Assembly: GCF_030053395.1 (NCBI RefSeq)
Contig: NZ_JASGBH010000001.1
Span: forward strand, 124,001 to 188,000
Length of the DNA: 64,000 bases
Direction: 5' to 3'
Source of the DNA: Limnohabitans lacus
Lineage (GTDB): Bacteria; Pseudomonadota; Gammaproteobacteria; Burkholderiales; Burkholderiaceae_C
Below the pieces are notes generated by a model, which saw only the letters and a list, made by a program, of their open reading frames with translations, ran no database searches and was not told the DNA's origin. A program made the position numbers and the translations under genes. Positions within the stretch are counted from its first letter, which is position 1. Every line of letters starts with the position of its first letter. This document shows positions 35,192 through 45,104 of this stretch, piece by piece.

Positions 35192-36529
35192 TCAGCGCAC
35201 CATGCAAGGCATCTTGTTGTTGAACTTCCAGCCGGGGATCAGGTACTGCATCGCGATGGCGTCATCGCGTGCACCCAGGCCGTGTTGTTGGTAGAGCTGG
35301 TTCGCTTGCATCACCGCGTCCATGTCCACCTCGATGCCCAGGCCAGGCTTGGCGGGCACATCGACGTAGCCGTCTTTGATTTGCAGCGGGTCTTTGGTGA
35401 GGAACTGGCCGTCTTGCCAGATCCAGTGCGTGTCGATGGCGGTGACTTTGCCCGGTGCTGCCGCAGCGCACTGGGTGAACATGGCCAGTGAAATGTCAAA
35501 GTGGTTGTTCGAGTGCGAGCCCCAGGTCAGGTCATACATCTGGCACAGCTGCGCCACCCGCACCGAGCCTTGCAGCGTCCAGAAATGCGGGTCGGCCAGC
35601 GGAATGTCCACCGACTGCAGCTGGATGCTGTGGGCCATCTCGCGCCAGTCGGTGGCCACCATGTTGGTGGCCGTCAGCAAGCCCGTGGCGCGGCGGAACT
35701 CGGCCATCACCTCGCGACCCGAGAACACGCCTTCTGCGCCGCAGGGGTCTTCGGCATAGGCCATGGTGCTGCGGTGGTCACGCAAAAGGCGAATGGCGTC
35801 TTTGAGCAACCAGCCGCCGTTGGGGTCCAGCGTGATGCGCGCCTTGGGAAAGCGCTCGTGCAAAGCCACCACGGCTTCTACTTCTTCTTCGCCGCGCAGC
35901 ACGCCGCCTTTGAGCTTGAAGTCCTGAAAGCCATAACGGGCTTGCGCGGCTTCGGCCAAGCGCACCACAGCCTCGGCCGTCATGGCTTTTTCATGGCGCA
36001 GGCGCAGCCAGTCGTCGGCTTGGTCGGGCTCGCTCCTGTAGGCCAGGTCGGTTTGATTGCGGTCGCCCACATAAAACAGGTAGCCCAGCATTTGCACCCG
36101 GCTGCGTTGCTGGCCTTCGCCCAGCAGGGCGCACACCGGCACGTTCAGGTGCTGGCCCAGCAAGTCGAGCAGGGCGCTTTCCACGGCGGTGACGGCGTGG
36201 ATGGTGATGCGCAGGTCAAAAGTTTGCAGGCCTCGGCCGCCGCTGTCGCGGTCGGCAAACTGCTGGCGCATGGCCTGCAGCACGGCGTTGTAGTGGCCAA
36301 TCGGCTGACCTTCGACCAGAGGGCGGGCGTCTTCCAGGGTCTGGCGGATTTTTTCGCCGCCCGGCACTTCGCCCACGCCGGTGTGGCCCGCAGAGTCGGT
36401 CAGGATGACGATGTTGCGCGTGAAGAAGGGGCCGTGGGCGCCGCTGAGGTTCATCAGCATGCCGTCGTGGCCCGCCACAGGGATCACCTGCATGCGCGTG
36501 ACGACAGGGGTGGAAGAGGGCTGGGGCAT
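35192..36529 (-). CDS. gudD: glucarate dehydratase (enolase superfamily)
   Basis: A 445-residue enolase-superfamily dehydratase, the usual size for GudD. The KxK base motif is FKLKGGV; metal ligands are in [18 protein letters not shown] and the NMVATDW segment; the general-base His lies in [10 protein letters not shown]. It converts D-glucarate (and the idarate epimer) to 5-keto-4-deoxyglucarate. ATG 36529 starts 83 bp after the FadR-type regulator gene, in a gap that holds a candidate operator. Confidence 0.93.
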   Translation of the reverse strand: MPQPSSTPVVTRMQVIPVAGHDGMLMNLSGAHGPFFTRNIVILTDSAGHTGVGEVPGGEKIRQTLEDARPLVEGQPIGHYNAVLQAMRQQFADRDSGGRGLQTFDLRITIHAVTAVESALLDLLGQHLNVPVCALLGEGQQRSRVQMLGYLFYVGDRNQTDLAYRSEPDQADDWLRLRHEKAMTAEAVVRLAEAAQARYGFQDFKLKGGVLRGEEEVEAVVALHERFPKARITLDPNGGWLLKDAIRLLRDHRSTMAYAEDPCGAEGVFSGREVMAEFRRATGLLTATNMVATDWREMAHSIQLQSVDIPLADPHFWTLQGSVRVAQLCQMYDLTWGSHSNNHFDISLAMFTQCAAAAPGKVTAIDTHWIWQDGQFLTKDPLQIKDGYVDVPAKPGLGIEVDMDAVMQANQLYQQHGLGARDDAIAMQYLIPGWKFNNKMPCMVR

Positions 36530-36555
36530 GGTTCAAATGTCGGTTGATTTGACGG

Positions 36556-36566
36556 ACATCGTACAA
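36556..36566 (-). promoter_or_regulatory. candidate operator upstream of gudD
   Basis: On the minus strand TTGTACGATGT shares its first 8 bases with the palindromic site TTGTACGACAA at 37395-37405 in the divergent promoter region. It lies 27 bp before the gudD ATG. Likely bound by the FadR-type regulator encoded between the two sites (inference). Confidence 0.45.
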
Positions 36567-36612
36567 CCTAAAGGCCGGGCACGTGATGCGTGTTAACCCT
36601 TGCCGCCGTGCC

Positions 36613-37362
36613 TCAGTGGTGGCTGGAGGCGCCTTTTTTGTGCCGGTCGCGGCTGTTGGACAGGTGGGTGCGCATGGCGGCGCGGGCCGATTCGGCGTCT
36701 TGCGCGGCGATCGCGTTCAGGATGTTTTCGTGCTCCTGGTGCACGCGCCGCAAATAAGCCAAGCGGGTGGCATCGACAGCGGGGGAGGTCTCCAGCCGTG
36801 CACGCGGGATCGACTGCGATCCCAGCGAATTCATCATGTCGGCGAAGTGGTTGTTTTGGGTGGCGCGGGCGATTTCATGGTGGAACTGAAAGTCGGCGGC
36901 AATCGCGTCACGGCCTTCTTCGATGGCGCTGGAAAACGCCGCCATGGCTTCTTGCATCACGGCCAAATTGGCCTCGGTGCGCCGCACAGCCGCCAGGGCG
37001 GCGGCTTCGGTCTCGATGCTGATGCGCAGCTCCAGCAGAGCAATCACATCGTGCAAGGTGCTCAGCTGGCCGGGGTTGACGCGAAAAGAGGGTGACTCCG
37101 ATTGCGCCAGCACAAAGGTGCCAATGCCGTGGCGCGTTTGCACCAGACCGGCCGCTTGCAGCTTGGAGATCGCCTCGCGCACCACGGTGCGGCTCACGCC
37201 AAAGCGCGCCATGATGGCCGCTTCGGTGGGCAGTTTTTGGCCGCTTTGCAAGCTGCCGTTTTGCATGTCGGCGCTCAACTGATCGACCAGCTCATAGGTC
37301 AAGCTGCGTGATTTGCGTTTTTCGGGGGCGGCTTGCGGGGTGTTCATCGGGTAAATACGCAT
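36613..37362 (-). CDS. FadR-subfamily GntR regulator of the aldarate genes
   Basis: A 249-residue regulator. The GntR winged helix (residues about 20-90) shows KLPTEAAIMARFGVSRTVVREAISKL and GLVQTRHGIGTFV. The C-terminal FCD domain has the metal-binding pattern with DFQFHHEIA and a late HQEHENI. FCD regulators of this type (UxuR, ExuR, GudR-like) respond to uronates or aldarates. It is upstream of gudD and divergent from the lactonase-TRAP operon, so it probably controls both. ATG 37347 is an alternative start five codons in. Confidence 0.88.
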   Translation of the reverse strand: MRIYPMNTPQAAPEKRKSRSLTYELVDQLSADMQNGSLQSGQKLPTEAAIMARFGVSRTVVREAISKLQAAGLVQTRHGIGTFVLAQSESPSFRVNPGQLSTLHDVIALLELRISIETEAAALAAVRRTEANLAVMQEAMAAFSSAIEEGRDAIAADFQFHHEIARATQNNHFADMMNSLGSQSIPRARLETSPAVDATRLAYLRRVHQEHENILNAIAAQDAESARAAMRTHLSNSRDRHKKGASSHH

Positions 37363-37394
37363 TCCAGTTTGGATGGCGGGCTTTCACAATCAAC

Positions 37395-37405
37395 TTGTAC
37401 GACAA
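37395..37405. promoter_or_regulatory. candidate FadR/GntR operator in the divergent aldarate promoter
   Basis: TTGTACGACAA has the TTGT-N3-ACAA symmetry typical of GntR/FadR-subfamily operators (TNGTNNNACNA). It sits in the 105-bp gap between the regulator gene and the lactonase gene, where it can act on both promoters. A second, partial copy lies before gudD. Confidence 0.6.
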
Positions 37406-37467
37406 CTGACCACATCAAGCCCTTGGGGCGAATGTAGCAGAACACCGCAGACCTTGGCCACTTTTTC

Positions 37468-38376
37468 ATGAACGATTTCCAAACCATTGCCGACACACAA
37501 GACCGCGTGGGTGAATCCCCCGTGTGGGATGTCCGCGCCCAGCGTTTGTGGTGGGTGGACATTGAAGGCGCCTTCATTCGCAGCACCGTCTTGGACGCCG
37601 CCGAGGGCGTGCAGTCCTGGTCCATGCCAGAGCGTGTAGGCTGCATCGCGCTCACACCGGTGCAGGGGCAATTGATCGCCGCCATGGAGTCGGGCATCGC
37701 CCGTGTGAGCTTGCAGGCAGACGGTCAGGTGGACACCGATTGGCTGGCCCGCATCCAACACCCCGCCCCCGGCATGCGTTTCAACGATGGGCGCTGCGAC
37801 GCCAGTGGCCGCCTATGGGTGGGCACCATGGTGATGGACATGTCTTTGGCCTCTGACTTGGGTGGTTTGTATTGCCTGGACGAGCGGGGCCTCACGGGCC
37901 CACACGTCACGGGCTTGCTCACGCCCAATGGCTTGGGGTTCAGCCCCGATGGGCGCACTTTGTATCTGTCGGACTCGCACCCCACGGTACAAAAAATATG
38001 GGCTTTTGATCTCGACGCTGCCACTGGCCACTTGCGCAACCAGCGCTTGTTTGTGGACATGAACGACTGGCCCGGCCGCCCCGATGGCGCAGCCGTCGAT
38101 GCGCGAGGGCATTACTGGATCTGTGGCAACGACGCCGGTCAGATCCACGACTTTGATGCGCAAGGCCAGTGGTGCCAATCGCTGTCGGTGCCCATGCCCA
38201 AGCCGTCCATGTGCGCCTTTGGCGGCGCCAAGCTGGACCAATTGTTGGTCACCTCCATCATCCCCGCGCAAACCACAGAGGCCACGCGTGGCAGCAGCGG
38301 TTCCCTGATTGCCTTGCAGCCTGGCGTGCAGGGTTTGCCCGAGCCTGTGTTTTCCCGTTTTCCCGCTAGTGTGTAA
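37468..38376 (+). CDS. SMP-30/gluconolactonase/LRE family lactonase
   Basis: A 302-residue six-bladed beta-propeller lactonase. Calcium or zinc ligands of the family are recognisable: Glu in GESPVWD (about residue 16), Asn in MRFNDGRCD (about 106), Asn in [11 protein letters not shown] and Asp in GRPDGAAVD. Next to udh it most likely opens glucaro- or galactaro-lactones to the aldarates (inference). It heads the plus-strand operon with the TRAP transporter 38 nt downstream. Confidence 0.88.
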   Translation: MNDFQTIADTQDRVGESPVWDVRAQRLWWVDIEGAFIRSTVLDAAEGVQSWSMPERVGCIALTPVQGQLIAAMESGIARVSLQADGQVDTDWLARIQHPAPGMRFNDGRCDASGRLWVGTMVMDMSLASDLGGLYCLDERGLTGPHVTGLLTPNGLGFSPDGRTLYLSDSHPTVQKIWAFDLDAATGHLRNQRLFVDMNDWPGRPDGAAVDARGHYWICGNDAGQIHDFDAQGQWCQSLSVPMPKPSMCAFGGAKLDQLLVTSIIPAQTTEATRGSSGSLIALQPGVQGLPEPVFSRFPASV

Positions 38377-38414
38377 GGTGTATTTCAACCATTTCTAACC
38401 CTGGAGACAACAAG

Positions 38415-39377
38415 ATGAAACTCAACAAATCCCTGATGGCCATCGCTGCCGCTTTGGCTTTTTCGGCCCAAGCCACCGAGTTCCGCTCTGCCGACATCCA
38501 CAACGCCGACGACTACCCCACCGTGGTCGCGGTCAAGCACATGAGCACCGTGCTCGAGAAGTTGTCGGGCGGCAAGCACAAGATCAAGGTCTTCAACAAA
38601 GGCGCTTTGGGTTCTGAAAAAGAAACCATCGACCAGGTCAAGATCGGTGCGCTGGATTTGGTGCGTGTGAACGTGGCCCCCATGAACGGCATTTGCCCCA
38701 TGACCATGGTGCCCACCATGCCCTTCTTGTTCCGCTCGGTGGACCACATGCGCAAGTCCTTGGACGGCCCTGTGGGCGAAGAAATCCTGAAAAGCTGCGA
38801 GTCGGTCGGCTACGTGGGCTTGGCTTTTTATGACAGCGGCGCACGCTCCATTTATGCCAAGAAAGCCATCAAGTCCGTGGCCGATGCCAAGGGCCTGAAG
38901 ATCCGCGTGCAGCAGTCCGACCTGTGGGTGGCCCTGGTCAGCGCCATGGGTGCCAACGCCACACCCATGCCTTATGGCGAGGTGTACACGGGCCTGAAGA
39001 CCGGCCTGATCGACGCCGCAGAAAACAACATCCCCTCTTTTGACACCGCCAAGCACGTGGAAGCCGTCAAGGTTTATTCCAAGACCGAGCACTCCATGGC
39101 GCCAGAGATTTTGGTGATGTCCAAAGTGGTGTGGGACAAGCTGCCAGCCAACGAGCAAGCCATGGTCCGCCAAGCCGCCAAAGAGTCGGTGGCCGTGCAG
39201 CGCAAAGCCTGGGACGAAGCCGAGGGCAAATCGCTGGCCAACGTGAAGGCCGCTGGCGCCGAGATCGTGGAAGTTGACAAGCGTTCCTTCCAGGCCGTGA
39301 TGGGTCCGGTGTACGACAAGTTCATGACCACGCCTGACATGAAGCGTGCGATCAAAACGATCCAAGAAACCAAGTGA
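38415..39377 (+). CDS. TRAP transporter substrate-binding protein DctP
   Basis: A 320-residue periplasmic receptor with an N-terminal signal peptide ([20 protein letters not shown]). The DctP fold is shown by [22 protein letters not shown], the conserved Arg region [11 protein letters not shown] and [18 protein letters not shown]. It captures an organic acid for the DctQM permease encoded next; a uronate or aldarate is expected from context. GGAGAC is at good spacing before ATG 38415. Confidence 0.92.
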   Translation: MKLNKSLMAIAAALAFSAQATEFRSADIHNADDYPTVVAVKHMSTVLEKLSGGKHKIKVFNKGALGSEKETIDQVKIGALDLVRVNVAPMNGICPMTMVPTMPFLFRSVDHMRKSLDGPVGEEILKSCESVGYVGLAFYDSGARSIYAKKAIKSVADAKGLKIRVQQSDLWVALVSAMGANATPMPYGEVYTGLKTGLIDAAENNIPSFDTAKHVEAVKVYSKTEHSMAPEILVMSKVVWDKLPANEQAMVRQAAKESVAVQRKAWDEAEGKSLANVKAAGAEIVEVDKRSFQAVMGPVYDKFMTTPDMKRAIKTIQETK

Positions 39378-39436
39378 TCGGCTGATTTTTTGCTTGCCCA
39401 ATGCCCCTGGCTCAGCGCCAGGGGCAGGAGTTTTTC

Positions 39437-39925
39437 ATGTTCACCAAATTTTGTGCGACCGTCTCCAAGATCTGCTTGGTGTTGGCCGTGATCGGCCTGA
39501 TCGCCGTCATCCTGTGCGTGCAGTGGCAGGTCATCGGTCGCTATGTGCTCAACGACACACCGACTTGGGCCGAAGCCTTGGCGATGTTGATCGTCCTGTT
39601 TGTCACCGCCTTTGGCTTGGCTGTGGGGGTGCGCGATGCGGGCCACATCGGCCTGGAGTCTCTGGTGATCTTGCTGCCCGAAAAATGGCAGCACCGCATC
39701 GAGGTGTTGATCCACGCGCTGGTGGGCGTGTTTGGCTTTTTGATGGTGCAAGGCGGCTGGCTGTGGGCCAGCGCCAAGTGGGGCGAGAAAAAGCCCATGC
39801 TGCCGGTGCCCGACGGCATCGACTATGTGCCGGTGATCATTGCAGGCGCTTTGATTTTGCTTTTCTCGATTGAACACATTGTTGCGCTGGTGCAAGGCAA
39901 AGTGGTCGAACCGGTCTGGGATTGA
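39437..39925 (+). CDS. TRAP transporter small permease DctQ
   Basis: A 162-residue four-helix membrane protein with the DctQ pattern QWQVIGRYVLNDTPTWAEALA near residues 25-45. It forms the small membrane subunit with DctM. ATG 39437 was chosen because CAGGAG lies 7 nt upstream; an earlier ATG at 39401 lacks this. It is 59 bp after dctP. Confidence 0.9.
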   Translation: MFTKFCATVSKICLVLAVIGLIAVILCVQWQVIGRYVLNDTPTWAEALAMLIVLFVTAFGLAVGVRDAGHIGLESLVILLPEKWQHRIEVLIHALVGVFGFLMVQGGWLWASAKWGEKKPMLPVPDGIDYVPVIIAGALILLFSIEHIVALVQGKVVEPVWD

Positions 39926-39967
39926 ACATGAGCCCCCACATTTGTCACTGCGTGTACTTCATTGCCC

Positions 39968-40008
39968 CCCGAGGGGGCGCTTGCCCTCCTTGGGGCGGCC
40001 CTGCGGAG
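39968..40008. other. GC-rich hairpin in the dctQ-dctM gap
   Basis: The gap contains GCCCCCCGAGGGGGC followed by a second G/C-rich arm. Similar GC-rich intergenic hairpins seem common in Comamonadaceae (recollection, not checked). It ends just before the dctM Shine-Dalgarno GGAGGT (40005-40010) and may affect relative expression. Confidence 0.4.
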
Positions 40009-40018
40009 GTCAACTGAC

Positions 40019-41308
40019 ATGGAACTCACCGTCCTTGCGCTGAGCTTCACGCTCCTTTTGATTTTGGGTGTGCCCGTGGCCTTTGCCATTGGCCTGTCAT
40101 CTGTGGCCACCATCATTGCCGCTGGTTTGCCGGTGGCCATGGTGTTCCAGAAAATGGTCGGGGGCATGCAGGTGTTCTCCTTCCTGGCCATTCCGTTTTT
40201 TGTGTTCGCCGGTGAGCTGATGCTCTACGGCGGCATCGCCGACCGCATCGTGCGTTTTGCCAACAGCCTGGTGGGCCATGTGCGCGGCGGTCTGGGCATG
40301 AGCAACGTCATCGGTTGCACCATTTTTGGTGGCGTGGCTGGCTCGCCCTTGGCCGATGTGTCGGCCATGGGCTCGGTCATGATCCCGCTCATGAAGAAAG
40401 AAGGTTACGACGCCGACTACGCGGTGAACGTGACCACGCACGCGGCCTTGGTGGGCGCGATTATGCCCACCTCGCACAACATGATCATCTTCACGCTGGC
40501 CGCTTCCGGCTTGGCTTCGGTGAGTGTGCTGGGCTTGATCTTGGCGGGCTTGGTGCCTGCGATCATCTTGACGCTGTGCAACTTGGGCGCGGCCTATTGG
40601 GTGGCGGTGCGACGGGGCTACCCGATCCACGGCAACTTCCCGGGCTGGCTTGAAGTCATCAAGTCCTTGGGTGCCGCCTTGCCGGGCCTGTTTGTGGTGG
40701 TCATCATTTTGGGCGGCATCTTGTCGGGTGCCTTCACCGCCACCGAATCAGCATCCATCGCGGTGGCCTGGGCCTTGTTTGTCACGGTCATTGTGTACCG
40801 CACCTTGACCTTTCAAAATTTCCTCAAGGCTTGTGCCAAGGCTTGCAAAACCACCGGCGTGGTGTTGCTCTTGATCGGCATCTCCAACGCCTTCGGTTAT
40901 TTCATGGCCTTGTACGAAGTGCCGCAAATGACGGGTGCGCTGATGCAAAAGATCAGTACCGAGCCTTGGGTCATCTTCTTGATGATCAACATCTTGTTGT
41001 TCATCCTGGGCACCTTCCTCGACATGGCGGCCACCATCTTGATTTGCACGCCGATCTTCATGCCCATTGCGATGCACTTTGGCATGGACCCGATGCAGTT
41101 CGGCATCATGCTGTTGATCAACTGCGCTTTGGGCCTGAATACACCCCCTGTCGGATCGGTGCAGTTTGTGGGCTGCGCGATTGGCGGCATCTCGGTGGGG
41201 CAGGTCATGCGCACCATCGGGCCTTTTTATGGGGCGTTGACCGTGGCGGTGCTGTTGGTGACTTATGTGCCCATGTTCACCTTGTGGCTGCCCAACTTGT
41301 TGAAGTGA
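40019..41308 (+). CDS. TRAP transporter large permease DctM
   Basis: A 429-residue polytopic permease of the DctM family: LGVPVAFAIGLSSVATI at the N-terminus, GGVAGSPLADVSAMGSVMIP and the late GLNTPPVGSVQFV. It is the sodium-driven channel of the tripartite system. ATG 40019 follows a strong GGAGGT; the longer frame starting at 39962 would read through the GC-rich hairpin and is rejected. Confidence 0.93.
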   Translation: MELTVLALSFTLLLILGVPVAFAIGLSSVATIIAAGLPVAMVFQKMVGGMQVFSFLAIPFFVFAGELMLYGGIADRIVRFANSLVGHVRGGLGMSNVIGCTIFGGVAGSPLADVSAMGSVMIPLMKKEGYDADYAVNVTTHAALVGAIMPTSHNMIIFTLAASGLASVSVLGLILAGLVPAIILTLCNLGAAYWVAVRRGYPIHGNFPGWLEVIKSLGAALPGLFVVVIILGGILSGAFTATESASIAVAWALFVTVIVYRTLTFQNFLKACAKACKTTGVVLLLIGISNAFGYFMALYEVPQMTGALMQKISTEPWVIFLMINILLFILGTFLDMAATILICTPIFMPIAMHFGMDPMQFGIMLLINCALGLNTPPVGSVQFVGCAIGGISVGQVMRTIGPFYGALTVAVLLVTYVPMFTLWLPNLLK

Positions 41309-41320
41309 TCGGCTGAGCAC

Positions 41321-42898
41321 ATGAGCATTTCACGTCCGCCATTGGCGATCCGCATGCATGCGGCTGACAACGTGGCCATCATCGCCAACGACGGTGGTTT
41401 GCCGGCAGGCACCGTCTTGCCTGCCGGTGTGGCCGAAGGGCTGGTCTTGCGCGACAAAGTGCCGCAAGGCCACAAAGTGGCGCTGACCGATCTGGCCCAA
41501 GGCCAGGCGGTGATGCGCTACAACGTGCCCGTGGGTTATGCGCGGCAAGCCATTGCGGCGGGCAGCTGGGTGCATGAGCGTTTGCTCGACATTCCGCCTG
41601 CTCGCGAACTGCAAGGCTTGCCCATGGCCACCGTGCAGCCTGCGCCCCAAGCCCCGCTGGAAGGCTTCACCTTTGAAGGCTATGTCAATGCCGATGGTTC
41701 GGTGGGCACCCGCAATTTGCTGGCCATCACCACCACGGTGCAATGCGTGGCGGGGGTGGTCAAGCTGGCGGTGGAGCGCATCGAGCGCGAGTTGCTGCCG
41801 CTGTTTCCGAATGTCGATGGCGTGGTGGGCTTGGAGCACACCTATGGCTGCGGCGTGGCGATCGATGCGCCGGGCGCCGAGATCCCGATCCGCACGCTGC
41901 GCCACATCAGCCTGAACCCCAACTTTGGCGGTGAGGTGATGGTGGTCAGCCTGGGTTGCGAAAAGCTGCAACCGGACCGCTTGCTGCCACCGGGCAGCTT
42001 CCCAATCCAAGATGTGCGCGATGCAGGGCAGGGGCCTGACTTGGTGTGCCTGCAAGACGATGCGCACATGGGCTTCATGTCCATGATCGATCACATTGTG
42101 CAAAGCGCCCGCCCGCACCTGGAGCGCCTGAACGCACGCCGCCGTCAAACTGTGCCCGCCAGTGCACTGGTGGTGGGCGTGCAGTGCGGCGGCAGCGATG
42201 CGTTTTCGGGCGTGACGGCCAACCCGGCCGTGGGCTACATGGCCGACCTGATCGTGCGGGCCGGCGGCACGGTGATGTTTTCAGAAAACACCGAAGTGCG
42301 CGACGCGGTGGAGCAACTCACCAGCCGCGCCGCCACGCCCCAGGTGGCCGAAGACATCGTGCATGAATTGGGTTGGTACGACCAATACCTTGATCGGGGC
42401 CGTGTGGACCGCACCGCCAACACCACGCCCGGCAACAAGGCGGGTGGCTTGTCCAACATCGCCGAAAAAGCCATGGGCTCCATCATCAAAAGCGGCAGCT
42501 CAGCCATCTCGAGTGTGCTGGCGCCGGGCAACAAACTCCAGGCCGACCAAAAAGGCTTGGTCTTTGCCGCCACACCCGCCAGCGATTTCATCTGCGGCAC
42601 CTTGCAGCTGGCTGCGGGCATGAACGTGCACGTGTTCACCACCGGGCGCGGCACGCCCTATGGCTTGCAAGCTTGCCCTGTGGTCAAGGTGGCCACGCGC
42701 ACCGACCTGGCCCGCCGCTGGCACGACCTGATGGACATGAACGCCGGGCGCATTGCCGACGGCGAGCTCACCATCGAAGAAGCCGGGTGGGAGCTGTTTC
42801 GCATGATGCTGGACGTGGCCAGTGGCCGCAAAACTTGGGCCGAGCAATGGAAGCTGCACAACGCCCTGGTGCTGTTCAACCCTGCACCCATCACCTGA
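41321..42898 (+). CDS. garD: galactarate dehydratase (UxaA/GarD family)
   Basis: A 525-residue iron-dependent dehydratase, the length of E. coli GarD. The N-terminal SAF-like domain carries [14 protein letters not shown]. The catalytic region shows [16 protein letters not shown] (Cys/His), SLGCEKLQ and [13 protein letters not shown]. It converts galactarate to 5-keto-4-deoxyglucarate, joining the GudD branch. Altronate dehydratase (UxaA) is the close alternative, but UxaA is found with an isomerase pathway not present here. It is 12 bp downstream of dctM. Confidence 0.87.
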   Translation: MSISRPPLAIRMHAADNVAIIANDGGLPAGTVLPAGVAEGLVLRDKVPQGHKVALTDLAQGQAVMRYNVPVGYARQAIAAGSWVHERLLDIPPARELQGLPMATVQPAPQAPLEGFTFEGYVNADGSVGTRNLLAITTTVQCVAGVVKLAVERIERELLPLFPNVDGVVGLEHTYGCGVAIDAPGAEIPIRTLRHISLNPNFGGEVMVVSLGCEKLQPDRLLPPGSFPIQDVRDAGQGPDLVCLQDDAHMGFMSMIDHIVQSARPHLERLNARRRQTVPASALVVGVQCGGSDAFSGVTANPAVGYMADLIVRAGGTVMFSENTEVRDAVEQLTSRAATPQVAEDIVHELGWYDQYLDRGRVDRTANTTPGNKAGGLSNIAEKAMGSIIKSGSSAISSVLAPGNKLQADQKGLVFAATPASDFICGTLQLAAGMNVHVFTTGRGTPYGLQACPVVKVATRTDLARRWHDLMDMNAGRIADGELTIEEAGWELFRMMLDVASGRKTWAEQWKLHNALVLFNPAPIT

Positions 42899-42927
42899 AC
42901 CCATTGATCACAACGAGGAGACATCTC

Positions 42928-43923
42928 ATGACACAACGCCGTCAATTCATCCAGACCGCCGCCGCTTGCGCCGCTGCTGCCATGGCACCGGCTGCCTTCA
43001 GTCAGGCAGCGCCTTGGCCTTCCAAGCCGATCAACTACCTGGTCGCCTTTCCGGCCGGTGGCACCACCGACATCTTGGCCCGTGTGGTCTCGCAAAAACT
43101 GGGCGCCGCGCTGGGCACCACCCTGGTCATCGAAAACAAAGGCGGCGCTGGCGGCAGCGTGGGCTCCGAGATCGCAGCCCGCGCTCCGGCCGACGGCTAC
43201 AACCTGCTGGGCGGCACCATCAGCTCACACGCCATCAACGTGAGCCTGTACCCCAAGCTGGGTTATGACCCGATCAAATCGTTCACCCCGGTGTACCTGT
43301 ACGGCACCAACCCTGTGGTGTTGGTGGTGGCGGCCAACAGCCCTTACAAAACACTCAAAGACCTGCTGACGGCGGCCAAAGCCAACCCCGGCAAGCTGTC
43401 CGGCGCCTCGGCAGGCAACGGCACTTCGCAACACCTGGCGCAAGAACTGTTGGCCTTCAAAGGCGATGTCAAATTCACCCACGTGCCCTACAAAGGCAGT
43501 GCCCCCGCCATTCAAGACGTGATGAGCGGCCAGGTGGATTTCATGTTCGACACCACCGTGGTGGCCGGTGCCCACATCCAAAGCGGCAAGTTGCGTGCGT
43601 TGGCCGTGACCTCGGCCAAGCGCTTGAGCGATGCGCTGACCGATGTGCCCACCGTGGCCGAATCGGGCTGGCCCGGCACCGCTGGTTTTGAGGTGGTGTC
43701 GTGGCAAGCGCTGTTTGCGCCCGCGGGCACACCCAAGCCCATCGTGGACAAATTGCACGCCGAAATTTTGAAGATCATCCAGACGCCCGAAATGCAAGAG
43801 CGCATCAAGGGCCTGGGCATGCAACCTTCCACGCTGACGCCAGAGCAGGTTCAGGCTTTCCAGAAAGCCGAGATCGAGAAGTGGGCGCAGGTCATCAAGG
43901 CGGCCAACATCAAGCTGGACTGA
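42928..43923 (+). CDS. Bug/TctC-family tripartite tricarboxylate-type receptor
   Basis: A 331-residue periplasmic binding protein with a Tat-like signal (MTQRRQFIQTAAACAAAA). The Bug fold is shown by YLVAFPAGGTTDILARVV, IENKGGAGGSVGSE and HVPYKGSAPAIQDVMSGQVD. No TctA/TctB permease is adjacent, which is usual for Burkholderiales Bug proteins. As last gene of the aldarate operon it probably binds a sugar acid or its product. GAGGAG precedes ATG 42928. Confidence 0.9.
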   Translation: MTQRRQFIQTAAACAAAAMAPAAFSQAAPWPSKPINYLVAFPAGGTTDILARVVSQKLGAALGTTLVIENKGGAGGSVGSEIAARAPADGYNLLGGTISSHAINVSLYPKLGYDPIKSFTPVYLYGTNPVVLVVAANSPYKTLKDLLTAAKANPGKLSGASAGNGTSQHLAQELLAFKGDVKFTHVPYKGSAPAIQDVMSGQVDFMFDTTVVAGAHIQSGKLRALAVTSAKRLSDALTDVPTVAESGWPGTAGFEVVSWQALFAPAGTPKPIVDKLHAEILKIIQTPEMQERIKGLGMQPSTLTPEQVQAFQKAEIEKWAQVIKAANIKLD

Positions 43924-43932
43924 AAAAACAAT

Positions 43933-43952
43933 GGGGCGCTGTCAAGCGCCCC
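43933..43952 (+). terminator. first hairpin after the aldarate operon
   Basis: An 8-bp perfect stem, GGGGCGCT with AGCGCCCC, around a 4-nt loop just after the Bug receptor stop. There is no U-tract; it likely acts together with the next hairpin. Confidence 0.5.
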
Positions 43953-43961
43953 AAACTCAAC

Positions 43962-43996
43962 AGCCCACCTGCCTTTGCGGCAGGTGGGCTTTTTTG
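43962..43996 (+). terminator. Rho-independent terminator of the aldarate operon
   Basis: An 11-bp perfect stem (43963-43973 with 43979-43989), 5-nt loop, followed by six T (43990-43995). Classic intrinsic terminator 39 bp beyond the last gene. Confidence 0.9.
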
Positions 43997-43998
43997 CA

Positions 43999-44300
43999 TC
44001 AGCTGGGTCGCTTCATCTGGCATGAAGTGGGTTGGGCGCTGATGTACGAATCCCAAGTCACTTCGGTGCGAAAGCCGTAACCAGTGTTTTCGGCGTCGTA
44101 CTTCACACCCTTGCTGCCTTTTTTGGCCCAGATGCCCAGGTACAGCGGTGCTTCGAGTTGGTGGTCGTTTTTGCGCATCTTGACTTCACCGATGGGGCTC
44201 TTGTAAGTCATGCCTTCCATCGCAAAAGCCACTTTCTTGGCGTCCGTAGACTGGGCTTTGCGCATGAAGCCGACGAAAAAGAAGTGACCAGCAGTCAGCT
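43999..44300 (-). pseudogene. 3' fragment of a LivK-like ABC substrate-binding protein gene
   Basis: About 95 residues remain, matching the C-terminal end of a branched-chain amino-acid-type binding protein: VAFAMEGMTYKSPIGEVKMRKNDHQ, here given only as the motif AFAMEGMTYKSP, and the closing AAQPTSCQMKRP-like tail (SAQPTSCQMKRPS). The signal peptide and about 280 residues are missing. The reading frame stops making family sense at about 44280-44300, where foreign sequence encoding an ATPase begins on the other strand. It is a truncated relic; a complete copy may exist elsewhere in the genome. Confidence 0.75.
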
Positions 44301-45063
44301 GGATATGCACCCTGCCGACAGCAACCTGATGGTGGCCTTTGTCAGCTCAGTGATTCATGGCACCGAACTGAACACAGACGTGACCCACCAGACCATAAAA
44401 GGCTCCAAGAAAAAAACCGCTCAACCCGGCTACACCCAGCATGACGCGCTCGCCGTCTCCATGGGACAGGACAGCCTAGGTAGCATGGCGACAGCGCTGG
44501 CATCATTCAACCGGTTGAAACGCGAAATGGGTGAGGCATACCCAGGGGGACTACTAGTTATCGACGAAATGGATGTGGGCTTCCACCCGCATGCCATTGA
44601 ACGGCTCGCCAAGTCACTGAAAACCTACGCCAAACAACTTGACCTGCAAATCATCGCCACCACACACTCGCCGCGCCTCATTGAAGCCATCCACCCGGAT
44701 GGCAACGGGAACGCCAATGCACCCGACAAGGTGATTTACTTGCTGGACACCAAGTACCCCAGACTGGCCACCGACCAATCACTTCAGGCCATGCTGAGCG
44801 ACATGTCCATGATGCCGGACAAGGAAAAGCCGACCAGGAGGGCTAAACCCAAGCTTGCCGTTTACTTCGAGGATGACGAGGCAGCTCAGTTTTGCGCCAG
44901 TTTGATCCCTGCAGCGAAGAAAACAGCCCTGTCCAAAAAGTACGGAGTTCTTATCAACTGGATTCCATTGGGCATAGGTGGATCACATCTGGTCAAGCTC
45001 CCGGAAAAAGACCCATTATTCCTAGATAGAGTCCTGATCGTGGATGCAGACACATCGGCTTAA
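44290..45063 (+). pseudogene. AAA/OLD-like ATPase with TOPRIM-type tail, truncated at both ends
   Basis: The readable part (252 residues from ATG 44305) contains the ABC-type signature (SMGQDSLGSM), Walker B LLVIDEMDVGFHPHA and the switch ATTHSPRLIEAI of an AAA_15/OLD-like ATPase. A TOPRIM-like start follows (LAVYFEDDEAAQFC). The Walker A half is absent, and the frame stops just after LIVDADTSA, where a TOPRIM domain would continue past its DxD motif. Both ends are therefore missing. Codon use is more AT-rich than its neighbours. Such ATPases are common in phage-defence systems, and the adjacent methyltransferase fits that setting (inference). Confidence 0.7.
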
Positions 45064-45104
45064 AGACAAGGCATGAGGTAAGCTACCCGCCTACCTGTTT
45101 ATCC

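Noticed and set aside
44032..44289. N-terminal extension of the plus-strand ATPase frame
   Set aside because: This part is the antisense of the LivK-like fragment. It contains no ATPase motif; the family sequence begins only after about 44290.
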